A DNA stretch of 64,000 nucleotides from Rostratula benghalensis (lineage: Eukaryota; Chordata; Aves; Charadriiformes; Rostratulidae): positions 2,736,631-2,800,630 of the forward strand of contig VXAI01000046.1 in the NCBI GenBank assembly GCA_013399305.1, read 5' to 3'. Position numbers and translations under genes: made by a program. This document shows, in pieces, positions 40,320 through 53,235 of the stretch (position 1 is the stretch's first letter; each line of letters opens with the position of its first letter). The notes beneath the pieces are model-generated. The model did not search any database. It was not told the origin of the DNA and was given only the letters and a program-made list of their open reading frames with translations.

Positions 40320-40960
40320 TGAACTTAAGAAGTGGCAACGTTTAATGACAATAAGACACTGCAGATCATGTGTTAATGCTGATTAATGCACTTCCCAAGC
40401 GTACTGGAAGCCTTTGGCTCGCCTTGTACCTTACCCTGTGCACCCAAGGCATACATTCATCAGCACTACTGCTTGCTCTGTCATCTCCTATTGCTGAATA
40501 GCGCACCAACCCCAGTGTGTTTGCTTTGAGCCTGCCTCAGTCAATTTACATTACACTGCCCACCCAAATCCACATTTCTGAGGTTCACCCAGCTCTTGAT
40601 GATCAGGGGCCTGTATGCTTAATAACATTTTGCTCTGCCAGTCTAATTAACTCCGGCACTGTATCTGCAGTCAGATAAAATGCTCATTTCACACCACATT
40701 AATTTTTATCAGCTGAACATTAAGCAACACAAAGCTATCTATGCTTGGTTTAATTTACATACTGACAGAGCTACAAAGCATTACTGCAGTGACTGCAAAG
40801 CAAATAAGTAGAACTGGCATCAAACATGGCTCCTTCAAAATGAAATATTGATTTGCAAGACTGGCATCCCAAAGTGAGAAAGAGGAAAAGCAAAAGAGAA
40901 TGAGAAATTGCTTTCCTCTGTCAGCACTAGAAAAAAAAAAAATACACACTTTGTAACCAG
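40320..40960. promoter_or_regulatory. Possible conserved non-coding element cluster
   Basis: Complex, balanced sequence with many homeodomain-type cores: ATTAAT at 40382-40387 and 40698-40703, TAATTA at 40644-40649, plus several ATTA, CATTAA and ATTTACAT-like sites. Such AT-core-rich but non-repetitive blocks are typical of vertebrate developmental enhancers. The block also includes an exon-like 59-nt minus-strand interval (40435-40493). No alignment could be made, so conservation is inferred from texture only. Confidence 0.25.
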
Positions 40961-42025
40961 TATTTCTGTAAATATTATAGCTTGAGAGGGGTATTAAAAT
41001 TAAAACTTGTGCTTTGATTGGTCAAAAAAATTTAGAGGTGACAGTAACATTTCTCAGGACTAACAAAGAAAAGGAAAAAGGGTGTGTGGGAGGCACATGA
41101 AGACTATGTTAGGATAGACATCTTAAAAAGATTTTCCTACTCTCTTCACTGGGCTAAATTTAGCTGAGCAGTCCTCTTCTTGTGGAGTACAGCTGCAAGT
41201 CAAATATGAAGGTACGATGTATGAAAGACCCTAAAGTACTAGTATATGAATAAAAAAACACAAGAAAAAAATTGGGAGCCTGTGATTTTAGTCTAGTGGT
41301 GACCGTTTAGTGCTTTAACAGTATCTGACCCCACCAGTACGCAGAATAGTAAGTGTTCATCTGAGTTAATCTGAACACATAAAAGCTGGCCATGAAGATC
41401 AACCATTCCCAGCTTATCCAGAATGTTTCAGAACAGCAGTCAGGCAAAGACCTTTCCTCCAAAAATAAAACTATCCCGCATTCTGCTCAACTGGCCAAAG
41501 TGAAATCTTCACTAAAACCCAGTATGAATTGCACACCATTTATGTGCTATAATAGAAATCCTCTTTTCAGATTTATCTAGTCTTTGGTTTGAAGTTAAAA
41601 CAAGACGTTAGGCAACTCCAAGTGGATGGCATTGCAAAAATCTCACAGAGGCTTAGCAAATGAGCAGAATCAATCAACTCTTCCACTCCTGCCAGTAGGC
41701 TAATGTAATATTTAAAATACTGAGGGCAGTGCCATTTAGTGTATGAGTGATCTTTTAATGTTTTTTACACAGTTCCTCAGCCATTCCAAACATTAAGCAA
41801 CAACTCTACTGTTCTAAAAAGGTTTATACTCACAGAAGTGCTTGAGGTCATCAGCACAAGCAGCTCCCATGTAAGCAGGCAAGGAAGAAAGCTCATAGGT
41901 CCTAGAGAAGGACTAAATAGCCAGTGTTCAGTGTTCCTCTCCTGAAGGAAAAATCCTGATTTTGTACGACTTCAAGAATTTTCTTGATTGATTTGCTAGA
42001 GAGCCCAGCTTTACACCCCATTCAG
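40961..42025. other. Unique non-coding sequence, nothing recognised
   Basis: Only short open frames; no repeats. Confidence 0.5.
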
Positions 42026-42165
42026 CTGCATGGTTCTCTTGCTGCTGCCACCAAACCCCAAAAAACGGCTATTGGCAGCGATACAGTTAAAAGTCTCTAT
42101 GACATTGGAAATTTTCCCTGCTCCTGTCTCAATGGCCTCCTGTGCTTTCCTGCCCCTACCTCCAA
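42026..42165 (+). other. Candidate internal exon (140 nt), third of plus-strand chain
   Basis: The acceptor TTTACACCCCATTCAG and the donor TCCAA followed by GTGAGT flank 140 bases that are GC-richer than their surroundings. Two plus-strand frames are open throughout. The frame that continues from 32167-32359 (TG plus C making a cysteine codon) gives a leucine/proline-rich peptide with PPNPKKRLLAAIQLKVSM; the other gives KSLYDIGNFPCSCLNGLLCF. A minus-strand frame is open here too. Multiple open frames mean openness is weak evidence at this site. Splice-site quality is good. It may be a coding exon, a non-coding RNA exon or neither. Confidence 0.25.
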
Positions 42166-45100
42166 GTGAGTAAAAGAGTAAATCTACACTGAACTGGGTA
42201 ATCATGAAATTGTTCCCTGAGGAAACCTTTCTTCGCTGTCGAAGTCACCTTTATGAGGAGTTCTCTTCCCTTCAAAGAGCAAATATAGTTAATAACCTCT
42301 TACCTAGAAGCACTAATATTCAGCTTGACTGGTAAGTGAAAAAATAATTTGAAAGCAGGAAATTCATGGTATTATAGCTATTTCTCTTGACTGCAGTACA
42401 GTTTGTTATTGTATTCCAGCTATTTTGGGAATGAAGTCAACTGAAAATGTCATATTAATTATTTACAAAATACTGACATAAATGAAATTAAGATTTCACT
42501 GAAGTAACAGTTCAGTACCTAACTCTGCCTTCTTAATGAACATAACAGGGAATGGCTGAGTAATTTTCTGCTTACTCTATCACAATCTTTCCTTCTCCTC
42601 TCCCTGCAAAATAGACCACCAAAAAACCCCCTAGGCTCAAACATCTCTGGATCTTGGTCGGGTCAAAGATCATAGCCAAATCGAGATTCTACCTTCAGAT
42701 AATACTGGGGAACTGTTTGGTTTATCTTTATAGAACATTCCTTCAACACATGTTCCAGTTAGTGTCTTGGGGCACGCTCACTTTATTGTCAGCTGTGCTT
42801 TGAAATATGAGAAGCAAAATACCCCCAGAATACCATTCTAACTAAAATCAGTCATCGTTGCAGAGTAACTACGATACAAAGAGTATTAACCCTTTCTGAC
42901 TTCCTTGTCAGATTAGCAGCAGGCAGTTTTCTAAAACATTTAGTCAGTTGGAGCCCAAAGGATAACATGACTTCTAATTCAAGGTAACTGGAATAAAGAA
43001 AAGAGAAGAGAGGCTGATTAATTAGATCTGTACAGTGAACTAATTTGCATCCCTATTCTCTCTGGTTTTCTAAAAAGAGAATCAACATGTGTTTGTGCCT
43101 CACATCTTCTGGTTCTTCCTAATATTGAAGTCGACAGGTTTTGCAGGTGAAAAAGCCAATTTTCCTATAAGAAGGTACTATTTCCTATTGGGACAAAAAT
43201 CATCTTTACTGAAGTAAAATTTCCTTCATCACTAGTGTGTTTGGGATAAGAAGCATGGAAATTTTGTCTTGGAGTTCTTCCAAGAACTTGCAGGGCTTTC
43301 AGCGTTGCCATTACAGAAAATTTGAGAGGTTAATCTAAATTATTTAAGGCACCCTGCCAGCACGATATTTGTCATGTCACTAATTCTGCCTAGAACAGTA
43401 AAGTAAAACCCTTCCCTTCAACCTAAGCCTCACATTGTGCCTAGAACAGGGATCTTTTGGTACAGAAATGATGTATTTATGCACCATCCCACCAACCTGT
43501 CCTCTCTTTCCAAGCCACGAAAGGGATATCCATAACCACTATCCCAAGAGAACAGCAGGGCAAGTCAGAGAGAGATCAAGGAATCTTTGCCTTCTTTCTA
43601 TCTTTCTAGCACACAAAGATGCAGAAAACAGTGAGTCATCACACTGTGTTTTCCATTCAAGACTGCTGACTGAAATGATAGCTCTCACAGCTGCACAGTA
43701 ACACTATGTACTATATTGGAGGAGATCCCTCTCAATCCATTCACGTTTCTGTTTTAAATCACATTTTTATGGCAGCGAAATTTTACTAGTAATCCCAGTT
43801 GTTTTACTGAAGTATTTTGGAGGTCTAAAGATCCTCATAAATTTCGCTTCATATCTAATGCTGCACTCACTCATTTGAGCTGAAATGGCTCTGATACTTG
43901 GAAATAAATCTCGCTTTACGGCTTGGAAAGATCTGGGCAAATATTAGCCAGTTAATTCCCCTTTGACTTCCTGCCTCAAGAAGTGACACAAGGCCTTGCC
44001 AGGGCTATCAAACTGAACTTTAATTCTGCTTCAAATCAGCCTAAAATGCAGATGGGAAGAGATATGCTATGGTCCACATTGCACTATCTCTGCAACAGCA
44101 AACTAATGAAGCTTCTTTTCACATTTTTTTTGTTTGTTTCACTAGCCAAAAAGCTATTTCTCCAAGTAAGATTAGAAGTGCTATGAAAAGTTGGCTTGCA
44201 CCCTAGGTACATATTCTAAAGCCTTCCCCCATTTTGTATAATATTGTTTCTGTACAACATTATTTTCTGCCTTTCCTGCAATGGGGGAACATAATGTATC
44301 TATCTATAAGCATTTAATTTTAAAATCCACAGTGGGTGGTCCTTTTCCCCACCCCATTCCATCCAAATTTCTTACCCTGGACTCCACTTTTGCCAGCACT
44401 TAGTGTAGACTATGTCTTCTGGTAACGCAAATCAGTAGTTTATTGCTATGCAGGCTTCAGGAGTGAAACGTCACTGGCTGAGAGGGAGCAAATATTGGTC
44501 TTGACAGTTTGGATGCTGCTTCCTTACTCAAAGATGACTTTTTTGACAGCACCAGAAAGCTTTGTCTGTTTTCCAACTCTAAGATATGACAGGGACTCAG
44601 AATGCAGGATAAGACAGACCATGCCAGGTCAGTGTTTTTGTCTACACAAACTTACGGTCTCTTTGAATTTATAAACTAGCAGAGGAAAAGATTCTGGGGA
44701 AAAGAAGGGTGAGGAGTATCTCAAACGCTTGTGCTAGGTGTGCTTTCCACAGCCAAACCCTCATGTATTCACGAGGAACCACATGGCCTTTGTTAAGCTA
44801 TACATCCTATGCTTAATTGACAAATGATTCTTAATAGACCTGTAGCTCTCCAGGACTTATCTCTCAAATGGGAAACAATCATATCTCACGGCAACTCATT
44901 ACGTATTCTTTTTGTACCACGAGTTGTTCTAAAACCGTGAAATTAGTTCTGGCAGAGTGTACAGAGAAACACCCATGAGATGAGACTGAACGAGTTATGT
45001 AAGGTTTCCACACATTCCTCATCAGTGTTAACTCTTCACAGCTGAAAGTCAGACTTTCCAGATGAAGAAATTCATGTAGCATATAAATTAATGTAATATA

Positions 45101-48100
45101 TAAAGTAAATATAGGCAGTATATAAAGGAAACATGGCTTTTTGTCTTCTCTAAGATGTAGTGTATGCAACATCTCTGTATTTATGTTTGGCAAAGAAATC
45201 TCCTTTCTCCATTGCTTCTTTAGATGCTTAGATAGTTACCATGCGATATGACTTGTGAATGGGAGAAGTTTACTGTATGAATTAGTTGAGCTGGAACTGC
45301 CTCTGCTGACAAGTAAATTGACACTTCCGGGTGGTATCCTGAAAACTTTTCTAAAAATATCAGATACATTAATATATGTAATGGCACATGAGAACACAAG
45401 TGCCAGAAAACAACTAAATGACTAAACCACACAGGATTCAAAGTGACAGCAGGAAAAAGTCATGAGACTGAGCATCAGGATGCAGTAGGGTCTGTATTAC
45501 AAACTCAACCTTCTTGAATTGCAGGCAGACATATAATTGCTCAGGGTGTGAGAAAAAAAAATACACAAAACTTTCAGTAAACGTTTTCATTTGTTAAATT
45601 CACATTGAAAAGATTTTGTGTGAAAACCTCATTGTTTGCTAGGCCCTTAGGAGCGCAATCTACTGAATGAGCAGCCTTTGCAGAGTTGCTGAAAAACAGT
45701 TTAATTGTTTAGAAATGCAGTTCCTTTTACTTGTTGCATTTTAACAAGAAATTCAAATCCTATGACAAAACCATAGCAGAATAAATGAAAAAAAAAAATC
45801 CAATAGAGAACAGAAGTAGTATAACAATTAGATTCAATAGCTTATATAAATAGAATAAATTTTCATTATATAGTAGGTGGTGACCACCACTTTTGAAAAA
45901 ACCTTCTACATTACATACATCTCAGCTTCTGAAATGTCTTAAGTTGTGAGGATAGAAATGTTCTCCTTTAAGGGCATATGAAGTTAATGAAAGAAGAACA
46001 GAAGATTTGCTTTTTAATTTCCAACCATCTTCTGTTGACATATTTTGCTACAAACATAATGAACAAAGAAAGTCAGAGGCTTCCTGTTAACTGATGGGTG
46101 TTCAAGTTGTGAAAGTTACACAAATTGCGAGAAGAGAAAAGTCTCATTGACTTGTTCTAAATCTGAATTAGGCCATTAAAAGAGGAAACAATTTTAGCTG
46201 CTTAAATATTTCTCAAAGCAAATTGGACCCTGGAGTTCAGCAAAACTGTAATGCTGTTTTCAAATGTCTTGTTTTCCTCTCTTTAAACATTCTGGAAAAT
46301 TGCTCTGAATATGATGCCAAAATGTGAAAGTGAAAAAAACAAAGGATATTAGAACTATCTGAATTACAGATGTCTCTAAAGACTAATGGCATAAAGATGT
46401 GAAACAGACTGACCTTAAATGTCCTTATTCTCAACCTGTTTAAAGGTCTTGTGTTTGTCCTATAGTTTACTTTTATGCTTGGGCTGACTGGAAATGATAA
46501 TAACCATTCGTAGAAATCTTATAAAAAGCAAGTGAGCCCACTGAATGTGTTACAAATAGGGAAGATTTCTAAAATCCTTGCCAGCTTTTCCCTATGAAAG
46601 GTACAGTGCTCAAGAGGAACAGGTGACCAACAGGTACATACAAATTAGTAGCCTCAGTGGAAGACAAGAGATAGTTGCAACATGTCAGCATTTTCCCTCC
46701 ACCATTGAAATTTAAAGAACCATTCACTGACAGCTGATAAAAAAAGAACCCAAAAAAGCCTACTACAACAAACACTTCCGTTGATAAAAAAAGCAAGAGA
46801 CAGAAAATCTTTCAGGATGTCTTTCCTTGTTTATTACTGTAGACACTTGCCATAGGAGAGGACATAAGGAGTGAAGACAGATAAAGACCTTCAGTGGTGT
46901 AAATCAGCTTTCAAGTTACAAAAGAATAAAACACCCCATAGCTCTTGGAGCCATTGCGTGCTACCTTTATAAAACTCCTGGTATTCTACTGCCTCCTTCC
47001 GTGAACAATGTTTGTTTAATAGAAGGATTATCACCAAGGTTTGTAGCAAACTTAGGTAATTGGTTGTTGTTATTTTAATTGCAGTAAAGTACAAAATTTG
47101 TCTTTACAATTACATCACTCAATCACTCTCTCTTCCTCTGTCCATTCCAGAGGAGACCAATACAGTGTACTTTGGAATGCAGTCATGTGCATTGCTGGGC
47201 ATTTATCACATTTTTTCTCCAACTGACACCTAGCATTCTAAAGGTATCCCTGACTTGATGCTTCAAAATACCTTTCTGCATGACAACAAACCTATGCAAG
47301 GACAGAAATTCAACCTCTGCCCCTTGAACCTCTAGGTGTGGAAAGAAAGCCATACGCTACTATAACTGGCTAACTTTGCTAAGATTTTTTTGTGATTTGA
47401 TCCTTCTTTCCAACTGACTGAATGGAGGCTGCAGCTCTGAATATATAGTATGCATAACTGAGTGCATAGCAGAGAGAGTTCTACCTCAAACTGAGAAAGA
47501 ACGACATCACATATGTCCTTTGAAAAGCTGGTCTGAGTCCTTAGGAATGTGTTCTGCAGCACTGAACACCCTTAGCTCCATTTGCCCTTCGTAGTGACTG
47601 GCCACAAGAGGTCTTGCACTTCCTCACTGCAGCTTTCACACCAGTAAAACTGAGATGAGACTGAAGAGACAAACCTCTATCAATTTAGGAAAACAAAGTT
47701 TAAACTGATCTCTAATTGCAAGTAGTAGTATAACTGACCAACAACTCCCTTCTCCCCCTGTCATTTGAGCTTCTCTGTGAGTTCCTGTCTATGTGTGCAT
47801 TTTGGGGACAGGTGAGAGCAGGATGAGACTGCTGGTGAGTAAAGTCAAATAAATGGTTTTGGCAGAAAATACTTTTTCTGTGAAACCAAGGAAGTGTGAT
47901 TTCATCCATATTACGGTTACTTCAACATGATCTACAACCTAACATGCAAGTGAGGCTGTCCTCCAGCTTACCAGATTCAGACCTACTGATTTATCCTGAT
48001 ACAGCTAAACTCTACATAATCCCAATAATTCTGTATTCCATCAGATTTCCACGTTTTTATGGTAGAATGCCAAAATAAATACCATAGCACCTTCTAATAC

Positions 48101-50559
48101 TGAGAGTGGAAAGTAGCATAATTCATTTACCTTCACTTGCCCAAGTATTTCAGCTATAAGCTTTATGCCTCATCTCTAAAGAGCCTGGGGTACAGCCAAT
48201 GCATCTTTAATACGTATTGTGGTTGGCGAAACACTGCTTGGAATGCTTCCTTTTTTCTGAGAAGAGTTGAAGCTGTCAGAATTCTGAGTTTTCTGTTCTT
48301 GCTTTCTCTAAAAAAGCATTCAAGAAAAGGAAACACCCTCCATCAAGTTGAAAATAGTGCCTAACTCATTGTATGTTTTAATAAATTTGTCTTCCCTAAC
48401 CAAAATAATGCAAGTGTCCAGAAGCAAACACACAGGACTTTCCATGTTAACAGGCTAATTTCAAGTGGCAATTAGGAATGCAAAATTAAGAAATGTGCAA
48501 AATAAGTTGTTGAAACCCCATCCACTTCTACAAACAATTCAGTTACATTTTTATAGTTATGGCAAAAGGTCAGTAACTGTACCATTGTTGCAGACTTTTG
48601 TTGTTTTCAAAGAAATGATTACTAGAATTACTGAATTGGGCAAAATCATTCTTCTATGTTTAGTTCTGAAGTTATGTCTTAAAGAGCTGAAGATTTATGA
48701 CTGAAATGAATAAAACTGTAGCAAGGGAAAAATGGAAAAAAAACCTCTCTGTACTGATTTCAGGAAAGTAAGAAATAACTGAGATCAATGCTTCTCTAAT
48801 GGAAAATACCAACTGACTACTGATAAAGCTTTATCCACAATACATCAACTTGAGATACAAACCAAGCAATGCTCTTACTGCATCGCTTGTAACAAGAAGA
48901 GAGCGATAGAACCACGGCAAGTCAGAATATTAGAATTTCAGCAGTATTATACGTGGCCCTATTTCTCAATGAACCAAATGAGACAATTTGTAAAGTTGAA
49001 GGTTTAAGAGTAACGTATCACTAAAATCTAGTAAAATACATTTCATCTGTATTTCTATATAAAAAAAGCTCAACATATTAAACCTAGTAGCTAAGAATGG
49101 TCATCTTTCCAGATAGAGCAAGAAGTGTGAATTCAGCTAATTGTACCTCTCTCATTTAATATTCCGTTTCCTGCTATTGCATTTAACTAAGGCTACAAGA
49201 GCTGCATGTATTTATCTTAATGCTGTATTTTATAAAATGCAAATGTATGAAAGAAAATCCAATAAAAAATGTACCTAAGTCAATATTGACTAAACCTAGT
49301 TGCTAATACTAAAAAGGGCACGTTTCACTATCAGTTTTGAAACCAGGTACAGTACTTAAATGAAAAAGCATCCATTCCTCCTGCGTTCTACTTGTGGTTC
49401 CATGGTTGAGTCTGAAGTTGTTGTCTGTTACATATTTCTAGATAGCATGCAGACAGGCAAGCAGGGTGAGAGATGTTAAACTTCCCATTTTCTCCTAGAT
49501 GCTAAATTGTCATTAGGGCACTGATCCAAATTCCATGACTAAAGTTACAAGTTTGTGAAGATCGTTGCTGTGATGGAGACTCTAACATTATGAATAAAAG
49601 TATCCAGAAGAAAGGCTGTTGCAGTTGAGAGAGTACAGTTTTGAGTACAGTCTATCCTTTTTCTCTTCAGGTTTGTATACATATGAAATATTTTCAGGTA
49701 CACACTCTCCTAATCCTTTTTCAACACAGTCATGACATCTACACTAAAGGGCCATGAACACTGCCGTCGTCACAGTGGCTAAATTCTGCTGTGTAGATCA
49801 TTATCTTGTACCTAAATATATTAGTGCTTTCATAATTCATTTTTCTGCCTCCAGAATTTCCCCTTGCTTGGGGGCATAAGATTTTTATCTTTCCTTCTTT
49901 CTCCTCCTCTCCCTCCCTCCCCCAACTTTTTGAAGATTCTCCAGCATATAGTTTTACACTGTATAGTTGCATAGTTCTGTATCTCTATGAAACATGCCCC
50001 TAAGTTATGTTTTCACTTATAGCTCTTTAAAGAAATAGTTTCCCAGCTGTGACAATATCAGATGTTTAGTTGTCTTACAAATACTTCAGGAATTTACTCT
50101 AGATATTGATGATCCTTTCATTAAGCTGGAATATAGAATATAGATTGCATTCCTCCTTATGAAAAAACACATTCTGGACATGTTCTCCCTAGAGACTTAA
50201 GACACAGTACACAAAAATCCTACTCTTCAGTTATAAATTGTAAGAAATGTATTCTGACATGAATAAGTTCATGAGACTTATTCAGAAAACTACTTTTCTC
50301 TTCTTTATAGGAAGAGTCAGAAGCCTGACAGCAACCTAATCAAAACATGCAAGTGAGGTCAACTTTCTTAAAGGGTTGTAGGATTTCTCCAGAGAAATTT
50401 ACCCAATGTCCCGGGACAGAGATATTTTCTTAAGCCACTGACTCAGTCTTCTGTGACTCTATACCATTCTGTAAGGCCTTCTTGTCAGTTTGTACTCTCT
50501 GCTGGGTACAGATGCCCCAGCTGGGGAGACACTTCAGTTTTAATTTAATTCTGAACACC
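42166..50559. other. Unique non-coding sequence
   Basis: No interspersed repeat or convincing exon over 8 kb. Open frames stay near or below 100 codons and have no domains. At 42301-42334, splice-like signals occur on both strands around a 24-25-nt core. Confidence 0.5.
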
Positions 50560-50960
50560 TCAAAGGATGGCGAGCTTCAGGAAGAAATAGAATTACAGAA
50601 TCTTTCATTTAGCCCTCCAAAGTAATAATCATCTGATAAATAATGATTTATTCAACACCCAAAATTAAGTGACTTCACTTTACTTAATGTGGAATTTAAA
50701 GCTATGGTCAAAGCAGCTGCGCTGATTACACTCTTTGCTGCAGTTCAGAGAAATGAGAATAAAATAAAGTCTCCCTGTTCTCTTGACTGTTCCTTCTCTT
50801 AGCTGTCTCTACCATTGCTTTCCATGGCATTTGGTGAGGGACTGATGAGCTGAAGAAACTGTTAAGATCCAAGTGTGCATAATGAACATTAAGCCATTTT
50901 TATACAAGCCAGATTAATTTGGCTGAGAATTAAGAGTGAGCATTTGGGAAACCCCACCTA
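50560..50960. promoter_or_regulatory. Possible conserved non-coding element
   Basis: Rich in homeodomain-like cores without being low-complexity: TAATAATCATC, TAATGATTTATT (from 50641), CATAATGAACATTAAG (from about 50879) and AGATTAATTT (50911-50920). A GCAGCTGCGCTGATTAC segment contains an E-box. The assignment is inferred from motif texture only. Sequence from 51180 to about 51660 has a similar complex character but fewer motifs. Confidence 0.2.
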
Positions 50961-53209
50961 ACAACCAAAGGAGGGAGTTCTGTTAATACAAGTAAACACC
51001 ACCAGCATCCTGCCTTTGCAATAGTTTATACCAGTGATATGTTAACTTGGAAGATGAAAAACACGCCAGGTTCTTTTCAGCACTGTATAAGCACACACTT
51101 CCATGGATTATACAGATAAATTTGCATGTAATTATCAAATCACCATATTTTGGTTTCCCACAGTTTGACAAAATGCATTAACGTATTATGGTCTTCCTGG
51201 AGCTTGCATTTATGGTAAACTGTCTCATGAAGTTCTAATTTTCTCTTATTATATACAGCTTCCTGCTTATCGTATCTCTACTGAAATTGCTAATGCGGAA
51301 CTTCTGGCACCCAGCAATTTGTGCAAAACCACACCTAAGCATCTCTCTACAAACAGACTGTATTGCACTTAACAGTACTGTAGAGCTTGGTGCCTTTGAT
51401 AAAGAAAAGTACTAAAGGGACTTCTGCATGAGCAGAACAATGATGCTATCCCAGCCTACTAATGTACAGGGGCTGAGATTTTCGTAAAGGCACGTAAGAC
51501 AAATACTGCAATTCCTATCAAACGGTGACCGATTAAACACACACTGAAACATGGCTGTTTAGAAAAGAGACAAGGCACAGGATTCACGAGCGGCACATAA
51601 AAGGCCCCACTCCAGGGGTGAACTATTTACACAAAGTGCAAGAGCTGTACTGAGGCAGCCTGAGAGGGCTCGAAGGCAGATCAGGCAGTTGCCTGTTGGT
51701 CCAGGGCTCATCCAGCTGCTAAAACACACAGTTCTAATGCCTTATCTCATTGAAACAGTACTGGGCCTGGAACATGAATGGATTTGTCAGCCAGGTAACA
51801 AACTCATAAAAAGAAATATATTCTGCATCCAGATGAAACGCAGAATTTTGTATGTTACTTGCAGATTAACAGGGTCAGAATGATCCACTCACACTAGAAG
51901 AGCCAGAGAGGCCCAGAGGGACAAACCCTTTCTGTTTTTTTTTTTTTTAAGGTCCTGATGGTCAGATGCTGGTGTTACATCTGAAAGAGAAGGCTCTTCC
52001 TGTAAACATCTTCACATGCTTGTTTCTTCATGCATACCTTTGCATACAGCAATAATATGGCAAAAAGTAACTAGTCTGTCTCCCACATCCACCAAAGCAA
52101 GAACAAGCTCATCTAACTGTACAATACCAAAAAAGTTACCGGTTAATTTACCCCCATATTAGTGTTCATAAAGTGTTAAAACTTGAAACTTATACCTATT
52201 AGTACAATTTTGAAAAAACAAACCCCTCCAAAAAATCACACCTTTAAGGAAAAAAAAAGTATCTCAATAAATATGATCTAATGAAGACATTTTTATAACT
52301 TTTTATTATTATATCAGCTAGCATCATAAATGGATTACTGAAATACAAATAATCAATGATGAAATGTAATGGCACCAATCCTTTTTTTTTTTTTGGTAGA
52401 AAAATCCCAAGTAGTGATTCTGATGCATTTTTAAGACTTCTGTTCACTAAATGTAATCTTACGAGTGAGAAGGGTTTTTTCATGGAAAAATACTATATTT
52501 ACCCCTTTATTTTCTTAGTACTTTGTACTGCTTACCTGCTCTTAAAAGGTTTCCCTATAATTCTGACAAAGTCATATCTTCCCCTCAATTAGTATGCAAA
52601 TTGGAAGAGGCAGAATTTGTCCCCATAAACAAATCTGTAATGATCCTGATGTCTAAATACTTACAAAGCAGATGCTTAACATTCCAAATTGTGCAACTCA
52701 AATAGTTCCTGACAAGTAGAAATAACAGCAGAATACTGATCATGACATCAGGACTACCTGCAGATGTGATTAATTTCCCTTCCAGCCCCCAGGCTCTCAA
52801 GAGGAAAACTGGGAAAGGAATTCTCTCTAGACTAGTATTAGGAGACTAAGGAGTGCAAACTCCCAGCTATAGTAGTGCAAATTACAACCCAGATTAGTGA
52901 GGGCTGTGGTTCATTAACTCTGACTATTCTGACCTCAACATAATCAGTACAAAGGTTTTCTAAACCATAAACAGGCCTACATGCTCCAAAACAGGGGGTT
53001 TTGTTGCACTGTATTGAAAGGAAAAAAAATAATTGGCTTCTATTTTTAACAACTCTTGATACTAAACCTCATTTGATGTAAATGCCAAAGGGAAGAGTTA
53101 ACATGAAGTAGGATTCTTCTCTTGCCATTACTTCTGCTTCTCATTGAGAAGAGTGTAATTTATTGAAAACTGGCTGATGCTTTCCTGGCCTGGAGATGAT
53201 AATTAAAAA
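50961..53209. other. Unique non-coding sequence
   Basis: Nothing firm. T runs occur at 51935-51948 and 52382-52394. No repeat family or exon was recognised. Confidence 0.5.
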
Positions 53210-53210
53210 A

Positions 53211-53235
53211 AACAACAACAACAACAACAACAACA
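53211..53235 (+). repeat. (AAC)n microsatellite, about 8 units
   Basis: A perfect AAC trinucleotide array preceded by a short A run. The polyasparagine in the frame across it is only a reflection of the repeat. Confidence 0.95.

Noticed and set aside
53196..53235. Polyasparagine open frame
   Set aside because: It is only the translation of the AAC microsatellite.
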